A DNA stretch of 7,095 nt from Anaerolineae bacterium (GTDB taxonomy: Bacteria; Chloroflexota; Anaerolineae; 4572-78; J111). The notes below the pieces were generated by a model. It was not told where the DNA came from, did no database searches, and saw only the letters and a program-made list of their open reading frames with translations. The stretch lies in assembly GCA_020433785.1 (NCBI GenBank), contig JAGRCC010000986.1, positions 1 to 7,095 of the forward strand. Reading direction: 5' to 3'. Shown piece after piece: positions 1 to 6,957 of the stretch. Made by a program: the position numbers and the translations under genes. How positions within the stretch are numbered: position 1 is the stretch's first letter; every line of letters begins with the position of its first letter.

Positions 1-20
1 TTGTTAAATTGGCTATTCAT
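1..20 (-). CDS. Possible start of a further downstream gene (partial)
   Basis: On the minus strand an ATG at 18-20 opens a frame (MNSQFN…) that runs off the left edge without a stop. It lies 19 nt after the TAG stop of the solute-binding protein gene, a spacing typical of the next gene in an operon. No clear Shine-Dalgarno precedes it, and six codons are too few to identify a product. Confidence 0.25.
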
Positions 21-39
21 GATGGGTTCTCTATGTTGG

Positions 40-1179
40 CTAGCGATGATGCCGGTTCCAGAAATTGATGAGGGTGTTTAAGACCTCGCCGGAAGGCAGT
101 TCAACCTCGGGCGGGAGATCGGTTTTAAGGCCGTTGGCGGCGTAGCGATTAAACGGACTGTTCGGGCTATCCAGCGCGATATTGGGGTTAGCCGGTCGAA
201 AGCCCAGCGCCAAAGCTTTCTCCTGCACCGGTTGGGTCAGCAAATAATCAACAAACTGTTGGGCGGCATCGGCCTTCTCCGAGGTTACCCAGTCGGCGTG
301 CAGGGTGCAAAAAGGGTGGTCGCTGAGGACGGTTGCCGGTGGGTAATAAACGCGCAGTTCGCCGTATCGTCCGGCGGCATTGTCCATCTGCTCGATAGCC
401 GTGGCCTCGTACACCGCCACCAGATCATACTTACTCGGCCCGAACGCGACGATTTCCTGCATAAACGTACCGGTACTATCGCCAACGGTGGTAAATTTAC
501 CTAACTCACCGAACCACTGATTGTAGTCATCGGCGATAATATCGGCGGTGGATAAACCGGCCGTTTTGTTGAAAAAGTCGTAGGTAATTAACAGGAGGGC
601 CATTAAGCCGCTGTTAGATTTGTTGGGGTCGGTCTGTCCGAACTTAAAATAGCCCCACTCCGGATGGTTGTAAGCCGCCCAACCTTGCGGATTGACCACA
701 GCGGCCTGCAACTGCTCCCACATATCGGCGTCCGGATTATCCAGCCAGCCTAGCGCGGCGGCCCGCTCTTGCCAGGCCACCAACACCAGCGGCGTGCTGA
801 CCACCGAACGGCAGTCGTCAGCACCGCTCGCGCTGACAATGGGCGTATCGTCCTCGGCCGCTGATTGATCATGCAATATTGAAATTTGCAGCGAGCTGGC
901 CGGGCTGATCACATCCGGCTGCCGGGAGCCATCCAGCACCGACAGATAGATCTCACGCGACCCCATCTTTTCAAACTCTAGCTGGATAGGCCGGCCGTGG
1001 ACCGATCCGGCAAAACCGGCGCTAACGTCATCAAGCCAGGCCTCCTTTTCGGTAGAATACAGAACGGAGAGAACGATGGGGTCGTTATTAACCAGCAGCG
1101 ACCGCGCCAGAAACATACCGGCCACAACAACGATAGCGATAATAATTATGCCGAAAAAAAGTAGTCTATTTGATTGCAT
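40..1179 (-). CDS. Membrane-anchored extracellular solute-binding protein of unknown ligand
   Basis: This 379-aa protein has an N-terminal hydrophobic segment (~8-28) with no lipobox Cys and no obvious cleavage site, so it is probably anchored in the membrane with the rest outside. The body (~35-350) looks like a type 2 periplasmic-binding-protein fold related to SBP_bac_11. Recognisable stretches are WGYFKFGQTDPNKSNSGL (175-192), VAVYEATAIE (254-263), a late DWVTSEKADAAQQFVDYLL region (296-314) and GFRPANP (326-332). C123 and C291 could form a disulfide. It lacks the GSST and DSGT phosphate loops of PstS, so phosphate binding is not supported. It follows phoU by 47 nt on the same strand, with no clear Shine-Dalgarno and a possible -10 close to the ATG. 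In other genomes I believe such proteins often sit beside von Willebrand A-domain proteins. The ligand is not deducible here. Confidence 0.75.
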   Translation of the reverse strand: MQSNRLLFFGIIIIAIVVVAGMFLARSLLVNNDPIVLSVLYSTEKEAWLDDVSAGFAGSVHGRPIQLEFEKMGSREIYLSVLDGSRQPDVISPASSLQISILHDQSAAEDDTPIVSASGADDCRSVVSTPLVLVAWQERAAALGWLDNPDADMWEQLQAAVVNPQGWAAYNHPEWGYFKFGQTDPNKSNSGLMALLLITYDFFNKTAGLSTADIIADDYNQWFGELGKFTTVGDSTGTFMQEIVAFGPSKYDLVAVYEATAIEQMDNAAGRYGELRVYYPPATVLSDHPFCTLHADWVTSEKADAAQQFVDYLLTQPVQEKALALGFRPANPNIALDSPNSPFNRYAANGLKTDLPPEVELPSGEVLNTLINFWNRHHR

Positions 1180-1187
1180 GTTGAGGA

Positions 1188-1193
1188 CTTATA
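1188..1193 (-). promoter_or_regulatory. Possible -10 element directing a leaderless transcript of the downstream gene
   Basis: The minus strand has TATAAG only 8 nt before the ATG of the solute-binding protein gene, and no Shine-Dalgarno precedes that ATG (AGTCCTCAAC). If used, transcription would start at or next to the ATG. No good -35 is present, so this is a weak candidate. Confidence 0.2.
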
Positions 1194-1226
1194 CAGTTTG
1201 ATGTACCGAATAACGTATCTATTTAT

Positions 1227-1922
1227 CTAATTTGGCAAGGTTGGACTAGTTTCAACTTCTACGCTGCCGTTTAGTTCGATCATCTGGCCGGTCACCATGA
1301 AGATGACGCGCTCGCAAATGTTTACTACGCGATCGCCGGTGCGCTCCAAATTATGGGCGGCCCACAGCAGATAAGTGGCCTGGTCGGTAACGCGGGTGTC
1401 GCTAATAATGAGCTGGAGCAAATCTCTAAAAATTTGGTTGTACTGCTCATCGACGTCGTCATCACGTTTAGCAATCTGTTTAGCCAGATCAACATCGCGA
1501 TGGACAAAAGCATCCAGAGCATCATGCAGCATTTGGCAGACGTTAGCCGCCATCACCACAAAATCTTCCATGGATTTGATCAAACGGGCTTCGCCGATCA
1601 ACAAATTGATTTTGGCGATGCCTTTGGCATAGTCGCCCACCCGCTCCAGGTCGGTGATGATTTCCAAAATCGCCGCGATGATGCGCAGATCGCCGGCCGC
1701 CGGCTGCTGGGTGGCGATTAAAGTTAGCGCGTTGTTCTCAATCGCGAACCGCTTTTCATTAACCCGTTTATCCCAGTCAATGATCCGGCGCGCCCCCTCC
1801 ATATCGCGCTGTTGAAGTACGTGCATGGCATCCTTGATGCCACCTTCAACCATACTGCCCAAAATTAGAACATCGTCCTGGAGTCGGTTCAAACTACGCG
1901 TATACTCTTGCCTAATCGGCAT
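1227..1922 (-). CDS. phoU: Phosphate signalling protein PhoU
   Basis: This 231-aa, all-helical cytoplasmic protein consists of two tandem three-helix PhoU domains (~1-110 and ~115-215), the usual size for PhoU. Each repeat has its metal-binding signature: DLERVGDYA at 91-99 and NLERTGDRV at 191-199. QQPAAGDLR at 72-80 is another family hallmark. PhoU links the Pst transporter to the phosphate two-component system and limits phosphate uptake when phosphate is plentiful. The kinase and regulator are not in this window. It starts 93 nt downstream of the arsC-like gene with a strong AGGAGG Shine-Dalgarno (plus 1929-1934) 6 nt from the ATG. The last ~15 residues (VEVETSPTLPN at the end) look like a disordered tail. 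Confidence 0.96.
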   Translation of the reverse strand: MPIRQEYTRSLNRLQDDVLILGSMVEGGIKDAMHVLQQRDMEGARRIIDWDKRVNEKRFAIENNALTLIATQQPAAGDLRIIAAILEIITDLERVGDYAKGIAKINLLIGEARLIKSMEDFVVMAANVCQMLHDALDAFVHRDVDLAKQIAKRDDDVDEQYNQIFRDLLQLIISDTRVTDQATYLLWAAHNLERTGDRVVNICERVIFMVTGQMIELNGSVEVETSPTLPN

Positions 1923-2015
1923 TTTTGACCTCCTGATAAAGCTATGAATTTATGAGTAGTTTCAAGACGTTTTCTAGTCAATTTACGGGTGAAAAATGAG
2001 GTCGGATAAAGGATA

Positions 2016-2441
2016 TTAGGCGTGTTGGTTCAGAAAACTCAATACCTGTACTCTAATATCATCGCGCACCTGTTGAAAAACTGCAAATATTTCCGGCTCA
2101 GATCCGGTGGCTTTGGCCGGATCGGGAAAGCCGATATGGGTCACGTTGCCGGCGCCAAGCCAGAGCGGACAATTTTCAGCCGCATCGTCGCAGACCGTAA
2201 TGACCTGTTCGATGGCCATATCACGGAACTCTTCCGTCGATTTGGAGCGATTTTCCGAAATATCGATGCCCAATTCAGCCATCGCTTTAATAGCCAAGGG
2301 GTGAACATACCCACTTGGCGCTGTTCCGGCTGAATAGGCCTGCCAGGTATCTCCCAGGTCATGGTTAATCAATCCCTCGGCCATCTGGCTTCGACAAGAG
2401 TTGCCGGTGCATAGAATTAAAACCTGTTTTTTACGCGTCAT
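2016..2441 (-). CDS. arsC: Arsenate reductase of the low-molecular-weight phosphatase (thioredoxin-coupled) type
   Basis: This 141-aa cytoplasmic protein has the fold of low-molecular-weight tyrosine phosphatases. The P-loop CX5R motif is C11-TGNSC-R17-S near the N-terminus, and the catalytic Asp lies in the DP motif (D107-P108). It also has C84 and C91 seven residues apart. This three-cysteine pattern matches thioredoxin-coupled ArsC of the S. aureus/B. subtilis kind (C10, C82, C89), which reduces arsenate to arsenite; plain phosphatases lack the latter pair. The gene lies between pstB and phoU on the same strand. Arsenate is a phosphate mimic that enters through phosphate importers, so the placement makes sense as detoxification. 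No arsenite efflux pump or ArsR is seen in the window. The Shine-Dalgarno is AGGTGAGG (plus 2446-2453), 4 nt from the ATG. A phosphatase role is possible but less likely. Confidence 0.85.
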   Translation of the reverse strand: MTRKKQVLILCTGNSCRSQMAEGLINHDLGDTWQAYSAGTAPSGYVHPLAIKAMAELGIDISENRSKSTEEFRDMAIEQVITVCDDAAENCPLWLGAGNVTHIGFPDPAKATGSEPEIFAVFQQVRDDIRVQVLSFLNQHA

Positions 2442-2541
2442 TCAACCTCACCTTTGAGTTCAAGTTAAACATTAAATTATTGAAACGGGACGTCACCGGA
2501 GACGAATTATGGATCGATGTATCGCGGCGCAGTGCAGTTTT

Positions 2542-2590
2542 GTTCGTCGTCACCGCTTTAGTGGCAGCAAAAAAAGCGGTGACAACGAAC
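2542..2590 (-). repeat. Long inverted repeat between pstB and arsC-like gene
   Basis: The arms are 18 nt (2542-2559 and 2573-2590) around a 13-nt loop, with a single non-complementary position (2548/2584). On the plus-strand RNA this would be a C-A mismatch, but on the minus-strand RNA it is a G-U wobble pair. The hairpin is therefore complete only in the transcript that follows the operon. A T run sits in the loop side (minus strand) rather than after the stem, so it does not look like an intrinsic terminator. Both hairpins in this gap carry AAAGCG at the start of the right-hand arm, which may point to a shared origin. Confidence 0.65.
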
Positions 2591-2618
2591 CAAGGAGTTT
2601 TTAATTTTAACCGATTAG

Positions 2619-2663
2619 GTGACCGGCGCTTAACAGCCACAATCGCCGCAAAGCGCCGGTCAC
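2619..2663 (-). repeat. Inverted repeat just after pstB (stem-loop)
   Basis: Perfect 13-bp arms (GTGACCGGCGCTT at 2619-2631 and its complement at 2651-2663) flank a 19-nt loop. It begins 20 nt downstream of the pstB stop in transcript direction. The stem is GC-rich, but the minus strand that follows has no run of T (it continues CCTAATCGG), so a classic intrinsic terminator is unlikely. A role in mRNA processing or protecting the pstCAB message from 3' decay is plausible. Confidence 0.6.
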
Positions 2664-2683
2664 TGGGTAGGCGGCATAAATAT

Positions 2684-3481
2684 CTAGCCAAAGCGACCGG
2701 TAATGTAATCTTCGGTGCGCTTGTCTTTAGGGTTGGTGAAAAGTTGATCGGTTTCGCCGTATTCAACCAACTCACCGGCCCGGTCACTTCTGTCCATCAG
2801 GTAATAAGCGGTGTAGTCAGAGGCGCGGGCGGCCTGCTGCATGTTGTGGGTAACGATGACGATGGTGTAATTTTTGACCAACTCGCGCATGAGATCTTCA
2901 ATTTTAAGCGTAGCAATCGGATCGAGCGCCGAGCACGGCTCGTCCATCAAGATGATTTCGGGTTGGGTGGCAATAGCGCGGGCAATGCACAGCCGCTGCT
3001 GCTGGCCCCCGGAAAGACCCAAACCACTTTGATCCAATTTGTCTTTAACCTCATCCCACAACGCCGCCGAGCGGAGTGACTGCTCGACTAATTCCTTCAT
3101 ATTGCCTTTGAACCCATTGATTTTGGCCCCCCAGGCAATGTTGTCGAAGATGCTTTTAGGGAATGGGTTGGGTTTCTGGAAGACCATCCCGATGCGGCGG
3201 CGGACTTCAACCGGGTCAACATCGTTATCATACAAATTTTTGCCGTGGAGCAAGATACGGCCTTCAACCCGACCGCCAGGGATCAAGTCATTCATCCGGT
3301 TGAGGGCGCGTAACACCGTACTTTTACCGCACCCGGACGGGCCAATAAAAGCGGTAATCTTGCGCTCCTGCAGCTTGAGGTTAACGCCTTTAACAGCTCG
3401 AAAACTGCCGTAGTAGCAGTGAACATCTTGTAAGTCTAAGGCATATTTGCCGTTGGAAATAGGGGCACCATTTGTACTCAT
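2684..3481 (-). CDS. pstB: Phosphate ABC transporter ATP-binding protein PstB
   Basis: This 265-aa cytoplasmic ATPase powers phosphate import and docks on PstC/PstA; the length is normal. All nucleotide-binding motifs are intact: Walker [10 protein letters not shown] (47-55), Q-loop in VFQKPNPFP (Q102), signature LSGGQQQRL (156-164), Walker B ending in LMDEP (178-182), D-loop SALD (184-187) and switch His212. The phrases [23 protein letters not shown] and [13 protein letters not shown] are specific to PstB among ABC ATPases. The start overlaps the pstA stop as ATGA, with a modest GGAG Shine-Dalgarno (plus 3488-3491) 6 nt from the ATG. It is followed by a 242-nt gap with two strong inverted repeats before the next gene. 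I see no defect. Confidence 0.97.
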   Translation of the reverse strand: MSTNGAPISNGKYALDLQDVHCYYGSFRAVKGVNLKLQERKITAFIGPSGCGKSTVLRALNRMNDLIPGGRVEGRILLHGKNLYDNDVDPVEVRRRIGMVFQKPNPFPKSIFDNIAWGAKINGFKGNMKELVEQSLRSAALWDEVKDKLDQSGLGLSGGQQQRLCIARAIATQPEIILMDEPCSALDPIATLKIEDLMRELVKNYTIVIVTHNMQQAARASDYTAYYLMDRSDRAGELVEYGETDQLFTNPKDKRTEDYITGRFG

Positions 3482-5640
3482 GATAATCTCCGGGTGTAGC
3501 GGTTGCGTAGGATGACCGCCGATGCATTTAACGTTAATAGTAGGATAAGCAGAACAATAATCGCCGCCGCCGCAATGTTGCGAAATTCAGGTTGGGGGCG
3601 AGAGACCCATTGATAGATTTGAATGGGTAGAACTGTAAATTTTGAGAAGGGGCTGGTGGGATCAACCGTGATAAAGGTCGAAGCCCCGATCACCACTAAC
3701 GGGGCAGTTTCCCCGATAGCGCGAGACATGGCTAAAATATTACCGGTTAGAATTCCGGGAATGGCATTGGGCAAAACGTGGCTCCAGATGGTTTGCCAGC
3801 GGGTTGCCCCCAACCCCATCCCGGCCTGGCGTAATGAATTGGGGACAGCCCGAATGGCTTCCTGGGCGTTGATGATAATCAAAGGTAAAATTAACAAGGC
3901 CAACGTAAAACTGGCCGAAATAATTGTCCGGCCATTCGCTGTGGTTGGATCGGATACGCCAAAGAGTGTACCGCTGGTAATCGGCTCGATGGCCCGTACA
4001 AAAATCGCCAGGCCCAATATCCCGTAGATAATGGAAGGCACGCCAGCCAGATTGTTAATGTTGGTTTGGATGATCCCATTGATGCGTCGCAAGGTAGGAT
4101 TAGCGACCATAATGGCGTATTCCTCCAGGTAAATGGCCGCTCCTACCCCGATGGGCAGGGCTATCAGAATAGTAATGGCAATCACCCATAAGGTCCCAAA
4201 AAGCGCGGTACGAACCCCCGCCAACTCCGGTGTACTCGACTGCGGGGTAATAAGGAACTCGGGTGAGATCCAACTGCGCCATTCCAGCTCGCCCTGAGGA
4301 ATTCGGGCAACCTCTTCTTCGATGGCGGTTCGATTAAATAGCGACTCGGTTAATTTCCAGGAGCCAACCACTTTCTGTTCTACCACCCGCTCCATCACCA
4401 AATCAACCAATTCCGCTTGAGAGCGTTCGGCCAGCGGCGTTTCAGACTCATAGCGGCGCAGCAAACCGGCGGAGAGATTAGCTTCTAAAATATTGGTCAA
4501 TTCCGGTTCGGTTAACTCGTCCAGCTGGCGATTGAATACCGTCTCAGCAAAAAAGTCGAGCGTGCCGCTGTCGGCGCCGGGAATAAACCGTTCGATGGGC
4601 TCGTTGGGCCAATCCGGATTGACATCCGACCAATTTTCGGCGGTGGTAAAAATCTGGCGGAGTTCATCTTTGGTGACGTTTTCAAGGAAGGTATTGTCCG
4701 CGCTAACCACAATGGCTAAAGCATCGGTACCTACTCGAAACTCCACCGGCGTCAGTTTTTTATCTTCACAGGCTTCAACTTCGGCTCGGGTGATAGGCCG
4801 ACTGGCATTACTGATATCGGTTGTCCCATCTTCGCAGAAGGCTCTAAAACCGGCGGTGGTTCCCGTTTGCTGCAAGTCGAGGCCCCCTTGAAATCCGGCC
4901 CGACGAAACTGAATCGCCATCTGCCGGGTTAGAGGATAAACTGTTGAGCTGCCCGATATGCGAATATCGTGATCACTAACGTCCGCTGGATTAGTCGCAT
5001 AAGATTGAAGCGCTTCAGCCTGATCGCCGGCGGCAGTGGACCAAGTGGCAACGGCCTCATTTAATAGTTCATCTGATATCGGGAAATAGCCCACGTCCTC
5101 GATTACCGTATTCACGTTAGTCAGATAATAATCGATGAAAGCGCCAATAGCTGGATTTTCCTGCATAACATCAGCCGCACTGTAAATAAACAGGGGACGA
5201 GCCAGCGGATAATCGCCACTTTCGGCTGTCTCTCGTGAGGGGGTTTGACCATCGACGGAGATAAGTTTCAACTTATCAGCATTGTCATTGTAATAGGCAT
5301 AACCGAAAAACCCGATGGCGTTGGGGTTGTTCTCGATGCCCTTGACTAACTCGTTATCATCTTCACTCGAAATAGTATCGGGCGAAGACAGCATCTGATC
5401 CTCTTCCATTGCCAAAACCAAGGCATCGGGATCAACGTTGTTTTGAAGGGCAACATAACCGAAAGCCCCGTTAAAAATGTTATAGAGCAGGGCCAGCAGG
5501 GCCAAAATAGCTATCAGCGTAGCAAGTTGGAAAGAAAGCCGCCAGACTAAGCCACCCCGTTTACGGTTATCAATAAATTTTTTAAGGTCATTATCCTCGG
5601 GATAAGAACCAACGTTGCCTGGTTGCGTATCTTGGTTCAT
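3478..5640 (-). CDS. pstA: Phosphate permease PstA with an inserted, circularly permuted PstS domain
   Basis: This 720-aa protein is the second membrane subunit of the phosphate channel. TM1 lies at ~34-57. The first extracytoplasmic loop is enormous (~58-470) and contains a PstS-like domain: native C-terminal half at ~79-200 ([10 protein letters not shown] 108-117, RPLFIYS 148-154, DVGYFP 182-187), a linker, and native N-terminal half at ~225-370 (SGSSTVYPL 229-237, DISNASRPI 275-283, DSGT 357-360). A charged stretch follows (~371-460), which I believe is common in Chloroflexota PstA. The permease core is at ~470-720, with EAA-type loop ~592-625 ([18 protein letters not shown]) and SRAIGETAP 639-647; R640 corresponds to an Arg reported essential in E. 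coli PstA. C269 and C291 could form a disulfide. A GGGAGGAG Shine-Dalgarno lies inside the end of pstC. The gene overlaps both pstC and pstB by ATGA. The reading frame is unbroken, so the long loop is not a frameshift product, though misassembly cannot be excluded from sequence alone. Confidence 0.94.
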   Translation of the reverse strand: MNQDTQPGNVGSYPEDNDLKKFIDNRKRGGLVWRLSFQLATLIAILALLALLYNIFNGAFGYVALQNNVDPDALVLAMEEDQMLSSPDTISSEDDNELVKGIENNPNAIGFFGYAYYNDNADKLKLISVDGQTPSRETAESGDYPLARPLFIYSAADVMQENPAIGAFIDYYLTNVNTVIEDVGYFPISDELLNEAVATWSTAAGDQAEALQSYATNPADVSDHDIRISGSSTVYPLTRQMAIQFRRAGFQGGLDLQQTGTTAGFRAFCEDGTTDISNASRPITRAEVEACEDKKLTPVEFRVGTDALAIVVSADNTFLENVTKDELRQIFTTAENWSDVNPDWPNEPIERFIPGADSGTLDFFAETVFNRQLDELTEPELTNILEANLSAGLLRRYESETPLAERSQAELVDLVMERVVEQKVVGSWKLTESLFNRTAIEEEVARIPQGELEWRSWISPEFLITPQSSTPELAGVRTALFGTLWVIAITILIALPIGVGAAIYLEEYAIMVANPTLRRINGIIQTNINNLAGVPSIIYGILGLAIFVRAIEPITSGTLFGVSDPTTANGRTIISASFTLALLILPLIIINAQEAIRAVPNSLRQAGMGLGATRWQTIWSHVLPNAIPGILTGNILAMSRAIGETAPLVVIGASTFITVDPTSPFSKFTVLPIQIYQWVSRPQPEFRNIAAAAIIVLLILLLTLNASAVILRNRYTRRLS
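4531..5406 (-). other. Circularly permuted phosphate-binding (PstS-like) domain within PstA
   Basis: This segment encodes residues ~79-370 of the large PstA. In an ordinary PstS the order is [13 protein letters not shown], PGxDSGT, SEDDN, FGYAYY, DVGYFP. Here it is SEDDN (92-96), FGYAYY, DVGYFP, linker (~201-224), [16 protein letters not shown]. All segments are present once. The new termini lie between the helix after the SGT phosphate loop and the SEDDN helix, and the old C- and N-termini are joined by the linker. The Ser/Thr-rich SGSST loop, Asp275 and the Ser-Gly-Thr loop (358-360) correspond to phosphate-contacting positions of PstS, so binding capacity may be kept. It is predicted to lie outside the cytoplasmic membrane because it follows TM1. 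Confidence 0.8.
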
Positions 5641-6596
5641 TCGTACTCCTCCCGAAAGTGGGCCACCACGTAGCGGCTGATAATGTTAAGCACAAGAGTT
5701 ATACAAAACAGCACCAAACCGATGGCAAAGATGCTGTTGTAATCAATAGAGTCGTAACTTAAGTCACCGCCACTGATGCGAACGATGTGACCGGTCATCG
5801 TTTCCGCCGCTTCGAACGGGTTAAAAGTGAATTTGGGGCCGGCTCCGGCGGCGATAGCCACGACCATCGTTTCGCCGATGGCTCGAGAGATAGCCACAAT
5901 AAACGCGGCAGCGATACCGGAAATTGCGGCCGGCAGCACCACCTGTACGGCTGTTTCCAGTTTGGTGGCGCCTAAGCCAAAAGCCGCCTGGCGCAGCGAA
6001 TTGGGGACGGCGCTTAAGGCATCTTCAGCCATCGAGCTGACCAGCGGTAAAATAAGAATACCAATAACAATACCGGCTGAGGCCGTATTATAGATTTGGA
6101 CAACATTGTCACCGAAAATGTTGCGTAGGGCGGGCGTCATAAAGGTCAAGGCAAAGTAGCCGTAAACCACCGTGGGAATACCGGCCAACACTTCCAAAAC
6201 CGGTTTGAGGATACTGCGAACCCGGAGCGAAGCATACTCGCTCAAATAAATCGCCACCGCTAACCCCAGTGGCAAGGCCACTATCATGGCAATAATAGTC
6301 ACCGTAAAGGTGGCGTTCATCAAGGCCCAAATCCCAAATTGCCCGATAGCGGGCTGCCAAACGGTGCCGGTGAAAAACTCTGTCAACGACACCTCACCGG
6401 AGGTAAAAAAGAGCAGCGACTCTTCAGCCAAAACAAAAACTATACCTACTGTTGTTAATATTGAAACCGCGCCACATATAAATAAGAATGCCTCTATCAA
6501 CGTTTCTCCCACACGGGGATGCTTACGGAGTTGAGTTTTGATATCGACTTCGGCTTGTGAAGTGACTTCGGGTCTACTCGATGCGCCTACTGCCAT
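5637..6596 (-). CDS. pstC: Phosphate ABC transporter permease PstC
   Basis: This 319-aa protein is one of the two membrane subunits that form the phosphate channel in the cytoplasmic membrane, of the usual length for PstC. Predicted membrane segments lie at about residues 36-59, 91-118, 134-153, 173-190, 220-245 and 287-312. The cytoplasmic coupling (EAA-type) loop that docks on PstB is seen at ~191-222 ([20 protein letters not shown] within it). ISRAIGET at 236-243 is the conserved Pst motif whose Arg and Glu (here R238 and E242) correspond to residues reported important for transport in E. coli PstC. The ATG is preceded by GAGGAGG at a 10-nt spacing. The stop overlaps the start of pstA as ATGA (5637-5640), which indicates translational coupling. 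The N-terminal ~30 residues are hydrophilic and cytoplasmic. Nothing in the protein itself is unusual. Confidence 0.96.
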   Translation of the reverse strand: MAVGASSRPEVTSQAEVDIKTQLRKHPRVGETLIEAFLFICGAVSILTTVGIVFVLAEESLLFFTSGEVSLTEFFTGTVWQPAIGQFGIWALMNATFTVTIIAMIVALPLGLAVAIYLSEYASLRVRSILKPVLEVLAGIPTVVYGYFALTFMTPALRNIFGDNVVQIYNTASAGIVIGILILPLVSSMAEDALSAVPNSLRQAAFGLGATKLETAVQVVLPAAISGIAAAFIVAISRAIGETMVVAIAAGAGPKFTFNPFEAAETMTGHIVRISGGDLSYDSIDYNSIFAIGLVLFCITLVLNIISRYVVAHFREEYE

Positions 6597-6763
6597 AAAA
6601 TTTAATCCTCCTCAATAAATAGCGTAGTCGATAGGGTCATCCTTTAACCCGTTTCTCGCTCACGCCTTCAAGCCAGTGTAAAAAGATCGAGTGAAATATT
6701 AGCCGCAAACCACTGCCTGAGTAGGCCGCGCCTGTCGAGATGATATCGAAGGGCATCGTGTGG
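6597..6763 (-). other. Possible long 5' leader of pstC
   Basis: If the TATAAT at 6771-6776 is used, the pstC transcript would start near 6764 and carry a leader of about 165 nt. I see no convincing ORF, RNA gene or strong stem-loop in it, and no riboswitch I recognise. The leader ends in a good Shine-Dalgarno, GAGGAGG (plus 6607-6613), 10 nt from the pstC ATG. Confidence 0.3.
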
Positions 6764-6770
6764 TCTACTA

Positions 6771-6814
6771 ATTATACAAACAACTTCATCTCAAATATAT
6801 TTTATAAGATGAAG
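6771..6814 (-). promoter_or_regulatory. Candidate activated promoter of pstCAB with palindromic operator
   Basis: The minus strand shows a perfect TATAAT (plus 6771-6776). No good TTGACA lies at normal spacing; the closest, TTGAGA, is only 12 nt away. Instead, an 8-bp perfect inverted repeat (CTTCATCT at 6784-6791, AGATGAAG at 6807-6814, A/T-rich 15-nt centre) begins 7 nt upstream of the -10 and covers the -35 position. That layout fits a promoter that depends on an activator such as a PhoB/PhoP-type response regulator. The sequence does not match the E. coli Pho box, and the cognate regulator is not in the window, so the identity of the binder is unknown. Confidence 0.35.
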
Positions 6815-6880
6815 ACAAATTTGAATAGTTAGAATAAGTGCTGTTATTACTGTAGGACAGATAACTAATTTTATAACTGT

Positions 6881-6921
6881 ATGCTGTGGAAAGAGATACT
6901 CTTATCCTCTTTCCACAGCAT
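6881..6921 (-). terminator. Stem-loop after pstS (possible attenuator or mRNA-stabilising hairpin)
   Basis: The arms at 6881-6895 and 6907-6921 are perfect 15-bp inverted repeats (ATGCTGTGGAAAGAG and its complement) around an 11-nt loop. The structure starts 36 nt downstream of the pstS stop codon. On the minus strand it is followed by an A/T-rich stretch but not by a clean run of T, so it is not a textbook intrinsic terminator. In Pst operons a hairpin between pstS and pstC commonly lets the binding protein be made in excess of the permease. That role is inferred here. Confidence 0.6.
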
Positions 6922-6957
6922 TGTTATCTTAATTCTCTAACTAGAGTACCAAGCGGC

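Noticed and set aside
1953..1981. Promoter upstream of phoU (TTGACT with TACTCA at 17 nt)
   Set aside because: The -35 is good but the -10 matches the consensus at only two positions, so I do not call it.
2431..2787. 118-aa open frame on the minus strand covering the pstB-arsC gap
   Set aside because: It overlaps the end of pstB and the start of the arsC-like gene in another frame and translates the inverted repeats. There is no Shine-Dalgarno and no family resemblance.
2480..3079. 199-aa open frame on the plus strand
   Set aside because: It runs antisense through the 3' half of pstB and the hairpin-rich gap. The composition is Arg-rich with no recognisable domain, and pstB on the other strand is unmistakable.
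3623..4027. 134-aa plus-strand open frame opposite pstA
   Set aside because: It is a shadow of the conserved permease core of pstA; the translation has no domain features.
4493..4891. 132-aa plus-strand open frame opposite the embedded PstS domain
   Set aside because: Ser-rich antisense shadow. The minus-strand frame encodes clear PstS motifs.
3478..5640. Frameshift or joined-gene artefact as the explanation of the 720-aa PstA
   Set aside because: There is one uninterrupted frame with ATGA overlaps at both ends, TM1 of PstA at its own N-terminus, and each PstS segment present once. A simple pstS-pstA read-through would give PstS in normal order ahead of TM1. Misassembly remains possible but is not suggested by the sequence.
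6935..6946. Small palindrome CTCTAACTAGAG
   Set aside because: Five-base arms around a 2-nt centre cannot form a stable RNA loop and are short enough to be chance in A/T-rich intergenic DNA.
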